Below are positions 15,601 through 29,470 of a stretch of 64,000 nt of DNA, one piece after another. Both the position numbers and the translations under genes were made by a program. The first letter of the stretch is position 1. Each line of letters starts with the position of its first letter. The DNA is from Glandiceps talaboti (Eukaryota > Hemichordata > Enteropneusta > Spengelidae). The stretch lies in the NCBI RefSeq assembly GCF_964340395.1, contig NC_135552.1:20023181-20087180 (forward strand). Direction: 5' to 3'. The notes beneath the pieces are model-generated. The model was not told the DNA's origin and ran no database searches. It worked only from the letters and a program-made list of their open reading frames with translations.

Positions 15601-18600
15601 GGACTTAATAAGAAGTCTCTGAGTTTTAACAATTTATCAAATCTCCTTCAGATTCATTTTGAAGCTGTTATGGGTCATCCTAATGGTGGAACTGTTGCCA
15701 TTGACGATATTGAAGTCACTGAAGGAGAATGTGATAGAGAGCAAGGTAATCTTTAAATTCCCCCTCTTGCCCCACCCCTGTTAATTATTGAATGTACTAC
15801 ATCTAAGACCATGATATATACTGTATACAAATGTAGATAGTAAATGAATCATCATCAATGTATGATATACTTCCTAGATACTAGAGGCATAATGCTAGGT
15901 GTATTTTTGAGTTTGAAATATAGATGGAAAATCCTGCTCTGACTTTGATTATATACATTCTGTACATTTCAAATATTATACACATAGAAGATGATGATGA
16001 TAGATCTGATAGTCATTATACTAACTTTGTCAGAATACAGTACATGATACCTGAGTCTGTAATTCTGTCAACTAAATTTTAACATTACAATTCAAGCTAT
16101 CTTTAACTGTCTGTACTCTGGTCTCTATCATGTCAACTTTGTAGATATTTTATCATGGATTGTCTATCTATTGTGTTTTTGATAGTTGAGTGTGACTTTG
16201 AGATTGATTTCTGTTACTGGACACAAGAAGAGGACGATGATTTTGACTGGTGGCGTGGTAGTGATGGATCACCCTCTAGGGGTACTGGACCAGAGTATGA
16301 TCACACCACAGGCACAGCTGATGGTCAGTAAAAATACATGAAGTATATATATAATATACCATCAGATTTTCTTTTCAAAAAAAAGGGGAGGGGGAATGAG
16401 GGAAATGCATTCAGACAGATAAGTCTAGGTGGAGTTCATTTTTAGCATGCAAACCGTTTCAAGATACCTTTCACTCTCGTTGATAAAACTATTCAGAAAC
16501 CAATAACAAACTGCACATTCTGCACTGAGATAGCAAGATCATAATTTCTTGCTACATTTTGTCTGTTATGAAATAGATCATTTAAGTGTACTGCAACAAG
16601 TCAGACATGCAGGCACACAATATTTTGATGTCTGTATGATGAATGTATGGAAATCTTATTTCCTATTGTGTAGGAACATTTGCCTTCATTGAGACGTCAT
16701 CCATCCTACCATTCCCGGGAAGAGAGGGTGAGAAAGCTATCATAGACAGTATGGTTATACCAGGTGGTAGTACTGACTGCTTTCAATTCTGGTATCACAT
16801 GTATGGTGTAGATATTGGTCAACTCAATATTTATATCAAAGATGTGCAGAGTGGTCAACGTGGCAGTGTAATATGGTCAAGACAATGTAAGTATATTGTG
16901 TATTCAATACAGTATGGATGATGTTCATGTTCTGCATAACTCCAGCATGCACATATGGTAGTGGTGAGACCGCTTGAATTTCATTGTGTTTTGGATAAAA
17001 TTAATAATTTTCTCATTTTCAGATGACCAAGGAAACCGATGGCACTTTGCACAAATCACTGTGTATTCCCCTCAAGATTATCAAATATCCATTGAAGGTG
17101 TTTGTGGACCTGACTCCAAGGGTGATATTGCCATTGATGATGTGATCTTTATACAAGGAACATGTCCAGATGAAGGTAGGATATGTCTATGAATCAATTA
17201 TTATGTAGATGACAAATACACACATACATGGACACATACACACACGCATGCACACACACACATGCCCCCCCCCCCACACACACACACACAATACATACAA
17301 AAAAACCCACACATTTATACCCATGCACAGAGGCACACACATACATGTATGTACAGTCATGTAGAGGATAAATACACATACACATCCATAGCACTCAAAC
17401 ACATACATGTACATATCATTACGCATGCACAGACAGAAAGACACACTTGCCCATATATATGTATTGCACACAGACAGGCATAAATGAATGTACACCAAAC
17501 CTAACCAGAGATGATTTTATCGATATGCATACACACACATCCAAGTGTGCTGGATATTGCAAGTGAAGAGAACTTAAATGTGAAATTTGTGTTCCAGTAA
17601 ACCAAATAAACAAATATTAAGTTTGATTGTGTAGATAAAATATTATCACATCTTAATCATGTCCAGCTTCCATTCATGTTTTCCAGTCATTCTTCAATTA
17701 TATAAGATGGGGACAACTTGTGTATATTAAGTAAATTTGAAAGTTCATTGCTTGACATTTGACCTCTATTTATGCTGCTACCAATTAGGCCACTGTGACT
17801 TTGAAACTAACCTGTGTGGATGGCAGAATGTACCTGACACCATAGATGACTTTGATTGGATGTGGAACAGTGGTGGACTACCCAGTGCCTTTACAGGACC
17901 TAGTACTGATCATACAACTGGTACTAGTGATGGTAAGTATGATGACATTCAAACTGTACCTTACCACTTACCAATTATAATATTCTAGATGGAGTGAAAT
18001 ATTGAATATTAATTGTTTAAAAGACAATTTAGAAAATTAAACTTACGATCAGAATCATAATTCGGATTTTGTAGACATTTTGAGCATTTTAATATAAATA
18101 GTTTGTTGCCAAGTTACCACATACTGTGACCACTGATATTTATTATTTTGTCTATATAGGATGGTATGTATTTGTTCCAACAATTCAGTCTGCAGAGTTT
18201 GGTACCAGAGGTGATTTAGTCAGTGAACACTTTGAACCACAACAGTCATGTCTTGAATTTTATTACTACATGGAAGGTCAAGGTGAGTACATCCTCAATT
18301 ATCAACACTTTGAACAACAGACCGATGTGTTCACTGTCTTAATTTTACAATTGCTTACATGGAAAGTACATTGTAGATTTAAATAACTGCAAATAAATGA
18401 AAGTGGAAAGTCCCCAAAAAGGAATTAAATCTTCATTTCTGTAACCATTTTTTATTTCACCATCAGATGACAAGGAACTACTGATTTATCAGATAGAGAG
18501 TGAGAATCCTGACAGTAGAGAGTTGATATTCAGTAGATCTGGTAACCAAGGACAAACTTGGATTCAAGGACAAGCTAACGTCTACAGTAGTGTTGAATTC

Positions 18601-21600
18601 CAGGTACAGGACATTTAGCTACACACACAAAGCTAAGACAAATACATCATGCAAATTAACTCTGTATCTACCTGGAAGTTTGTATCACTCTCCATCTCTG
18701 TTCAAGGATGGTTTAAGTACCCGGATGTATATAGTTTCCTTCACTCCTTGTTAAAGTGCCTAGTTTCAGTGTCTATAGGATTGTAACTTGTGTTTATGTC
18801 AACGGAATATCCTAGTGATTCACTGTGGATATGCTGGGAGACTTCTGATGTGCTGGAGCTGATATCTGAATTCTATTTTTAATATGCATCTATTATAGTT
18901 TGCCTGTTTGATGAAATATTTGAGGGCCTCGGTGGAAAGAAATATGTAAATTACTTTTAGTACTCTGACACTTATTGGAGATATTCATAATAATCAATAT
19001 ATACATGTATAGTTATGTCAAAAATAAATGAGTGCCAATTTTTTATTTCAGTTTGTATTTGAGGCACATGCCAATGATATTGGTGGATCTGATGATGTTG
19101 GTTATATAGCCTTAGACGATATTGCATTATTACCAGATCAGATTTGTCATGGTAGGTATATGTATACAAGAACACTTAGGGTTTTCTCTGTAGGGTTTGT
19201 TGCTCACATATTGTGCAGTCATAATGTCTAAGTACATTCCACATTTCATAATTGTTTTGCATGACTTGTTATAGTAATGCATGACACACTATTATAGGAT
19301 AGTACAATGTATAGCTTTCAAGTAGTAGGACATATCATTCTATGAAATTATAGCTAAAAAGAGAAGAAATAAGATACAGGAGAAGGTAGGAAGATTATAA
19401 AAGCTCTTGTAATCAAGCCTTCAGTTTATTAATATTATAGATAGAGGCAAACTAAATCTATTGTTCTTCAACGTGGTAGATTACCCAAATGGGTGATAGC
19501 GGTTCCTCTGTTGTGTGATTCTAATCACCCTGTGATGAAGATAGTGTAAACATTGGAAGCCCTAAAACAGTACACTGCAAGTTAATGGAACACTGTCGAT
19601 AAAAATCTATGAGTCCTTTCTACTGAGACTATAATTAAATGTTAAATTAAATTACATGCTTTTTGGGGGCCTTCAAGTGGTAATTTTGATTTTTGTTTCC
19701 TTCATACTATTATTTTAGATATACCCAGTACAACTACTAGTGAACCACCAACTCCAGGACCGACACCAGCTGAAAGTGAATGGGATTGTAACTTTGAGAA
19801 TGGTTGGTGTTCATGGTTCAATGAAGAGAATGGTGGTCTCAGTGGAGATGACCTTGACTGGACAAGACAACAGGGCAGTCAAGGTCGATCTAATACCGGT
19901 CCACCTGCTGATCATACTCTAGGAACCAAAGATGGTAAGTATATGGAAGAAAGTTCTGAAAATTTGAAATATGGGTCTCTTTCAAATTTTACTTTAAAAT
20001 CTTTGTGTGTATACATCACTCATAATTTGCTGTTGTGTTATTTTATGTTGTAAAGGAGAAATATGACTTCAATAATCATATCAAAATGAAATATATGTTT
20101 TTGTGTCCAGAACCCTTGATCAATTTATTGTTAGTTTATGCATATTTTTTATTGTAACATCTCAATGCAGTTTGTATGTTTTTTGTGTCAAGAGCAATTA
20201 CTAAGCCTATTGCAGTGTGAATTCAAACATAGATGATCATTTGAATATACCTTTATCTTCACTAAAGGTTGGTACGTGTATCTGGATTCCTTGACTATAA
20301 CATTACCAATACCAATTTTTTCATCATATGCAAATCTGCAAAGTGCACCTGTACCAAGTCTGGCCGGAGGTAGATGTCTTACATTCTGGTATCACATGTA
20401 TGGTCAACATGTAGACACTTTCTCTGTCAAATACCGTAGTGGCCTTTTGAATACACTGAGTAAGTATTACAACTGTAACTGTAACTGTACATAATATGAT
20501 TTAAACTTAGCATCAAACTGTATGTCACTATAAATCAGTGTAACATACAGTTACATAGGTTTTCATTAATTTTATCAATGTTCTATATTGATTAAAACTT
20601 AATAAATTTTACAAAATGAATATTCATGATTTTGATTTATATATTATATTTCTACTAACAGAGCCAAAATTAAGGTAATTATTCCATCCAACATTAGCTT
20701 ATGATTATTTTTAAAGTCTTAAGAATATTATCTTTCAAGTTTTTTATCATTCAATGAATTGAGGAGATTTTGAAACTTCTTGAGATATAGCTGAGTGATC
20801 CTGTTTCAAAGAGAACAGAAGTTACACAAATAGCAGTATTGACATCAAGTTCATGCGTTGTGTTCCTATCGGGATATCTGAAAGAACACAACGTCATTGG
20901 TGGTGGTATGACCAGATTCACTTGGATGAAAATAACAAAACATAGCATTATGAAATGTAATACACATTTGTTGTTGAGATGAATTTATCTGGCTCCAGTA
21001 TGCCAAGGGCCAAGTTCATTTCAATGAAAATAACATTTATGAATATTAATTTGTTGTTCAGGTGATGCTGTCTGGATCCGTGATGGAACCCAAGGTCATG
21101 AATGGCAGTATGGCCAAGTTCACCTTGATGAAAACAATGAAATCAGTTATGTCTTCCAAGCCAATGCTAGTCAGTTATTTCAAGGTGACATTGCACTTGA
21201 TGATATTAAAGTACTTGATGGAGATTGTCCACCTTTAGGTGAGTAAAGCAACTTTTGTTCATCTCTTTACAAGCAATGGAGACATGATAGTTGAATGGTT
21301 AGAGTGGCTGGCTCAGGATCTGCAAATTGCTTGCTCAATCCTAGTCACTGCCATGTGGTTTTGAGTGGCGAAAAGTCCTTGGGCAATATTTGAACCACAC
21401 ATGATTACTCATGAGTCAACCCAGCTGTATAATGTGGGACCTCAGTCCTGGTAGGATAGATGTTGTTATGTGAGTGCTTTAAATGTATGCACTAATACAT
21501 TCACTGTAATTGATTGTATACTTCCCAGGAGGAACTATAGATCTGTGCCAGGGATAATCATTGTAAAGTGCTCTGAGCACAGTCTCAAAAAGTGCTACAT

Positions 21601-24600
21601 TATTATTCTCACACATGTGGTTTGGTCAATACATAATAGTTAATACATTAGAAATTAAGAGATAAGGCATGTTGGCCCTTGTTTAGCACAATCCATAATT
21701 TGACTAGATTGCACTTCTAATGATTACATTCTGAATATAGGATTCTTTAGAGAGGGTAAAGATGTGGTATTTGAGATACATATAATTTGTTTCTTCTAGA
21801 TTACTGTGACTTTGAGAGTGGAGATATTTGTGGCTATGTTGAGGATGACACTGATGACTTTGACTGGATCCGTGGAAGTGGTAACTCTGAAGAACATACA
21901 GATGGAACAGGACCAGACTTTGATCACACATATGGCACTGAATGGGGTAAGACCAGCTTTAAATATGTAACACCAGTATTTTGATTTATATGTACTATGC
22001 CAATTGTGATCATGGGAAATTGCCATACAGTTGTGGGTGTTCCAATGGATCCCAAAGCCTGGGACTTTGATAGCAAGGGTACATGTCCACTATATTCCAT
22101 GAGTATTTCATGATATTTGATGATACAATATAACATAACTATCTTCAAAGAATGTTATCTCGTCAGAACAGACTAGATTTTACCCAGTTTATCCTATTTC
22201 GCTGAAACATACACTGGTGTACTCTTCCAATACCTAAATGGCATTGCACTTCTTTCTTGGAAAGTCATATCAAAGCGTCTCATTTGATTCCCATTTACTG
22301 TTCCAAAGTAACTATATTGTACTGTCCTATTGATTGTTGGAACCATGAACAATATATTCTCTAATTTAAAATTTTAGCAGCATTTGCTGCTAAGTTTTAA
22401 ATTTTAGGAACATTTTGCTCCCAAATGTAAAATTCAGGAGCAAATTGATCCTTGCTAAAGGAGTTAACTGAACAACCATACAGGTGGAGCTTCATCCTGT
22501 CCAGACTGTCTTTACCAAGTTCTACTGTAAATTATTTGTTTACTTGTGTCATCTTCTCATTTGTACATCTATCTTTATTTTAATGTAGACATTTCTGTAG
22601 GATTTGATGTAACCTTTATCTTACAGGTCACTACATGTATGCTGATGCTAGTAGTCAGATTGCTGGAGATAAGGCACGTCTACTCAGTCCCTTGTATAGA
22701 CCTGCACTGGTTAAATGTCTTCATTTCTGGTATCACATGCAAGGTAAATGTTTTATGTGGATTGATTGAATGATATGTAAGTAATTAAATGATTTATATG
22801 GAATATGTAATGTATATGTAAAAAATTATTGAAATATAAAGGATTACTGAAAATGGATGAAACAGTGACAAGAGATGAATCAATAATTTAAAATTAAAAT
22901 GAAGATTTATTGATAATTTATTTCACATGTCATTGATTCACTCTGTCCTGTAATAAGCCATAGCCTATATTAGTTGTTAAAACATATTAAATACATCATA
23001 TGATAGAAAATGACAAAAGTTAATAAGATAAACTGATGAATTGCATTGGATGTGCTCAGACTATGTCAACCTTTCTTTGGGACTCCTATCAAACCATCAT
23101 TCATTTGTAATCTTTGAAAGTTATATTTTAGATTATACAAGTTTCACAATTTGAAATATTTCAAATTCTCCCATGTGTATCCATACAAATCAAATTTGTG
23201 TAAATTTTTGAAAATGAATGAGAGAAAATAGCCATAAAGCACAAAGCCTCAGGGAATATCACTTCATTAGACTCCCATATTCACTGTAATTTATATTTGT
23301 TACAGGCGACATTGTTGGTTCCCTAAACGTATACATCAAACAAGGCGATGTGCTAGGTAGTCCACTGTGGACACAAACAGGGAATACTGGGGAGTTCTGG
23401 CATGCAGGAACAGTGGATTACTCATCAGGCATAGATCAATACAGTGTAGTGTTTGAAGCAGATATTGGTGCTAGTGCAGTTGGTGACATTGCTATAGATG
23501 ATGTACAGATTATTGATCATGCTTGCCAATTAGATGGTAAGTTGTTATATAGTGATTGACCACAGTTCTGTCAGATTACATTTCTGTTAGGTGTCACCTG
23601 ACAGTCAGGTGACTACATTGTTTTGTGTCATGTGACAGTAGATATATTATACATGTACATATGATAGGGTAAAGGTTATGATCAACATTCCATTCCAGTA
23701 GGTTGATGGCTTGTTATTACATTTATATTGCTCCCATGATTATAAGGTCAACTGCAACTAGAGAATTTGTCATTCTGATGATACCGCCACCCAGTGGTTA
23801 ACTGCAACTAGAGAATTTGTCATTCTGATGAAGATTATTGACAAATTGAAAGTTCACAGCTTCTTTACAAAGTTGAACAGCTTGTGTGTTGTATCATTGT
23901 AAGACATTGATAATGATCAAGATGAATATTTGTGATGTGAACTCTGTTTTTATCAGGAACATGTAATTTTGAGCGTAGTATGTGTACATGGACCAATTCA
24001 CCCAGAGAAGATGAGTTTGATTGGGTACGATACAGTGGTAGCACATCTTTGTATGGTTTCCTTGATCTAAGTGGACCTTCATGGGATCATACTCTAGGCA
24101 CAGAACATGGTAAGCTTATAGAGGCAATAAATCTAACAACAATTAAGTTATTCTGACATGCAGATTAACTTTGAAATTCCAAAATATGATAACAGCAAAG
24201 AAGATAGATTGGGAAAAATAAGGCCTTTTCCTTATAGCTGATTTTGCAAAATATGATAAATTGATTAGAGCTACAATAAAATGTATCAAAGAAGAAAAGA
24301 AAGTGGAAAACTTGCTTTAATGTGACGATTACTGTCAAAGTTGTTGATGTTGAAAAATTTGACAAGTAATGGTATGTCATGCAATGATCATATGTATGGT
24401 AAAGAACACTATGGTAGTTACAAACTAATGTACACAAACAATTGAAATGCCATGAGATGTAATGTTTCGCTAAGGAATCAAATAACATTGTCATTCTCAG
24501 AAATTTCACTCACTCTTTTGTCCTGTTATTCCTACCCTACACAGGTTACTACATGTTACTAGATACTACCATAGGAGATGCTGAAGGCTATACTGCTATG

Positions 24601-24949
24601 CTGTACTCAGAGTCATTCCAACCTGGTCAACGATGTTTTGGATTCTGGTATCATATGTATGGAAATAATGTTGGAACTTTGGAGGTCAGTCAGTATTTTA
24701 TTTCATCAGCTAAATATTTTGCTGCTGAAAGTTTTTTATTGATGGGTAAATCATTGCAAGACAAAATCCAAGCTGTTCACTTTCATCACTCATATCATTC
24801 TTAGTACCTTTCTCCAATTACTCTACTGTGCTCTCATACCTAATGTTTTACACCGGTATTATGTACAATATAAACATACAACCACAGGGAGAAGCAAGCG
24901 TGTAACTGATTGATTGATTGATCGATTGATCGATTGATGTATTGATTGG

Positions 24950-24991
<42 letters not shown>

Positions 24992-27900
24992 GAATGAATT
25001 ATTGGAGGATTGATTTTTGTTTTGTGGTGAAATAAAACTTATTTTGTGTGTGATATTGACCAAAATTGATATTTGTGATGATATAAAGATTTTTCCTTCT
25101 TTCCGTAGCTACTTTTCTCTCTTTCAGCTCTATATAATTCTCTCTTTATTGACTAAATAAAGACATCTTGTCCATTCTTCTCCTCTTATCTAAATTAAAA
25201 CACCCCTAATCTCATAATTACCAGGGGATACTGTAGATTACAGCCACAATTTGATTTATCTCTTAATCTGCTGGGTTATTATCACACCAAACAAACACTC
25301 AGTGATGTGCAAACTAATATAAAAAAAGAGCTCACTTTTACCTTTTGATTGTTCATGCTATAACTGGTAGTCTCTTTTCATCAAATTGTGTACAATGTAC
25401 ACTGCATACTTTAATCATTGTAATAGGAACATGATGATTAATACATTATGATAATTTCTTGTTTTATATCAGGTTATCCTGCGTGAGGAGAAAGAAACAG
25501 GAAATGGTGAGAATCCAGACACTGTATTATGGCAACTAGAAGGAAACCAAGGAGATGTGTGGAGATTCCATGATGTAGCTATCTCCTCTGCTAGCTATTT
25601 CATTGTAAGTATCTGATCTTTGAAAATCTCCACTTGTATACAACATGGTCTATAGTGTATGTACTTTATCATGAATATTTGAATAAGGTGAGTGAGTAAT
25701 ACAAGAGTAGGAAATTTCTTTCAGGACCAACTGTTATTATAGCTTTGATAAACAGCTTATTTTCTCATCCAAACTTTAATCCTACCCCGACATGACCATT
25801 ACGGATATTAGATCGGATCGCATACTGGCTTACAACCAACTTTATAGCTCTACCAAACACTATAACATCGTAAACTGTCAACTTTCTTATTCTTATATTT
25901 AGATAATAGTGAAAGGTACTGTAGGTGAAGGAATTCTAGGACAGGGTGATATTGCACTTGATGATACATTCACCATAGAGGGCGCATGTCCATCTCCTAC
26001 CCCACCACCTCCATTTGTGTGTGGTGATGGCACTGAGATTGGATATCAACAAGTGTGTAACTGGGAAGAAGACTGTGATGATGGATCTGATGAAGTCAAT
26101 TGTGGTAAGAGCTTTGAATGGTAAATCTTAGTTGAAGAAATTCAGGACAATCTGTTTAAAATATAAATATCAAATACATAATGTATAAAGAGGACAATTG
26201 TAACCTCATCTCTACACCATTGAATGCATGATCAGGTGAAATGAATTATGGTAAGAAAAGCTGAGGAGTGTTGAGATGACATCAGTCAATTATAAGATAT
26301 GTCCACTAAATGAACGTGTGATAATCATGTCAAGTCAGATAACTTTTTATGAAGTTTTTATGAAGAATTCATTGTAGACTAGCTATTCATTGGGTCAGTG
26401 TGTTTTAGGATTCTGCTTACTATTAACTGTAATATTTTGAATGTTTTATCACAACTGAACAGAGGTTCAGTCGAGTCAGTGAGTGATTGGTTGCATGGAC
26501 GGAAGGAAGGAAGGAACAGTAATGGCCTCTGGTTTAAGTCACCTTAACACCTTCAGAACATTACAGTGTACCAACATAGACGAATAGATGAATTGTTCTG
26601 TCTGTTCATACAGTATGTCCAGTTAGGAATGAACACTGTGATTCTCATACATGCGTAGTGTTGTCAACAGCCTGCCATACCTATTATCTTTGTAATCTTT
26701 TCATCAGGTGAATGTACATTTGAAGATGACCAGTGTGGATATGAAGACCTAAGTCGTGATTCAGTGTACACCTGGGTGAGAGATCGCAATGGTACAGAGA
26801 CATCACAAACAGGTCCACAGTATGACCATACTAGAGGTGATGAGTATGGTGAGTTGAAATAAAACATTGCTGTATATAGACCTAAGTCGTGATACAGTGT
26901 ACACATGGGTGAGAGATCACGATGGTACAGAAACATCACAAACAGGGCTACAGTATGACCATACTAGAGGTGATGAGTATGGTAAGTTGGAATAATCACC
27001 ATTAGTATTCTCCCATAGAATTGTTTTCACAGTAGGGCTGAGAGATGGGTGACTTTTTTTTTCAATTTATCATAAAAGCAGTTTGTGAGAATTAAGTTAG
27101 TGTATCATTGTATGATCTTCACGCATTTATTCTCAAATTGGAACCCTGTAGTTAGTGGCAGCCCCGTGAATCAATTGATCGGTAGGTTAAAAGGCTAATC
27201 AGCTTGACTTCTCACCTGCCAAGATTAACAAAAAGTACACATCAGAACAACACATTGAATCTACCAGTTGACAAGTTAGCTCAGCTGGTCAGAGAACTCC
27301 AACTAGAATTATGGGGACGTGTTGACTCCTACATATGTCATGTTTTCTCAAATTCATATCATTTTTTAGAAAACATTTGTGTTCATTCATCCCATGACAT
27401 ATCCATATATGCTATGTGTTTTGTTCCTATAGGCTACTATATGGCAGTTGAAGCACAGGATGGTAATGCTCTGAGCAGAGCTGCACTTCAAAGTCCTTTG
27501 TTGAAAGAAACTGGTGCTCACTGTGAGATAGAATTCTGGTACCACATGTATGGAGAAAGTAAGAATGTTTTCTGGTACTGAATCTACACACCCAGCCTTT
27601 TGCAACTCAGTGATGTCATAATCATTGAAATCACTGTACATAATACTATCGGTCCTGTCTGTGACTTTGTGTTTGACACTGTGCAATCACATCCCTGAGT
27701 AACTTATATGTCAATAACGATTGTATGTTCATGAGTTTAGAAGACAAATATCTTGATTGGCCTAAATACCTGTGGCTGTTGCTTTAGCGGGGATAGTCAA
27801 CAAGACCCCAGTTATTGTGTCACAGCACCATATAGTTATCTGGTTTGGTATTGTTTTGTGACTATTCCTGCTCAGTGGCCATTGGTATGACAGAAAATCT

Positions 27901-29374
27901 CATGAGAAGTAGCCTGCATATGACAGGAATCAGAAAATTGCCACAAGTGAAATTTTGCTCTGCTGATTCCTCTAGTATACACCTTGCTTTAGATACCATT
28001 ATTGTCTGGGGGCAACCTCATCATCTTCAAAACAGTATCTTTCTTTTAATGTTGTTGTGGTGTATGTCTTCAGTGAAGGCTTGTTTTCCTTCAAAATATG
28101 GTCTTTGTTTTATTGTTGTTCAGAGACAACATTTGTCTGGTTATGTTAATAGCATCAATTAGATACAGAATCAAATTATATTGAATGCAGTACATGTTGA
28201 AGAATGTGAATACCGTACAGAATGAATCACCCACATGTGGCCAATATAGAATTCCTTATTCTTAACTGTAGTATACATACTTATCCATGTTAATGTATTC
28301 ATTTGATCTACAGACATTGGTTTCTTAAATGTTCATATCGCTAGAAGCGGTGTCTTGTCTCGTTTCTGGCATCTCCAAGGAAACCAAGGAGATGAATGGA
28401 GGAGAGGAGTGGTTGGACTTGGACGACTCAATTCTGTTTTCTTGGTGAGAATATTTACTGCTATAGAATAACTTGACTCTATTTAATAGATATACAAGTA
28501 GTCAAAATAACTTACCTTGCTAAAATCAAGTTTACAATTAATAACTTTCCACCTTATTATTATCATTTTGCTGTAGTACCCTCTATTCAGTGACTATCGC
28601 TTTATGGTCATGTGACATCACATGTTTGTAGATTGGTAGTCTTGGTTACCCAGACTCACCACTGGGGCTCCCTTTCTGAATATCCATGAAGAAGCTTGGT
28701 AGTGAGTTTCTCACAATTGTAGATTTTTCAAACAAGTAAAAATGTTATAATTGCATTTAATCTATTGCACACTTATTGAAAATAATTGGTATAATTGTAA
28801 AGATGGTCGCAGACAGCAGCCCTAGACTTTGTAAGAGTTAGCTGCAAAGAGTGAGTAAAAACATGTAGTGATTACCTGTATTTGTATGTGATTGTATTCA
28901 TACAGATAAGGTTTGATGCATCAAGGAGCTTTGATAGGTATGGTGATGTTGCTATTGATGATGTAGAGATGATCAATTGTCAAATGCCAGGTTAGTATCC
29001 CCCTCAATATTTTGTCAAATGCCAGGTTAGCATCCCCTCTCCCTAATATTTTGTCATATTAATTTAATGTGTATAGTGATCTTGCTGTTGATGATGATTG
29101 ATGAAATCATGCTGCTGTCAAATGCAAGATGAATATCGGCATTTTAATTAGCACAAACCCTAGTACGCCACATATTATTACATAAGTTGTGTTTTTCCTG
29201 TTGTCACTCTTTCATGCTAATCCTATTATACTGGTAGCCCATAGTATTTAAGACTGGTATGATGTAGTGATCAATTCTGACACTGTAAGTTGACTTGTGC
29301 ATGATAAGATGTTATGAATTTCCTTGATTATGGAGATGGTAACAATTTAATAGTAATAACTGTATTTAAAAGTA

Positions 29375-29470
<96 letters not shown>

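Noticed and set aside
24165-24509. 114-codon minus-strand open frame and other minus-strand frames of 60-112 codons
   Set aside because: They lie antisense to exons or in AT-rich introns, lack domain features, and are not preserved between the two units.
27845-28162. 105-codon open frame in an intron of unit 2
   Set aside because: No recognisable domain, no counterpart frame in the unit 1 intron and no splice logic; chance frame.
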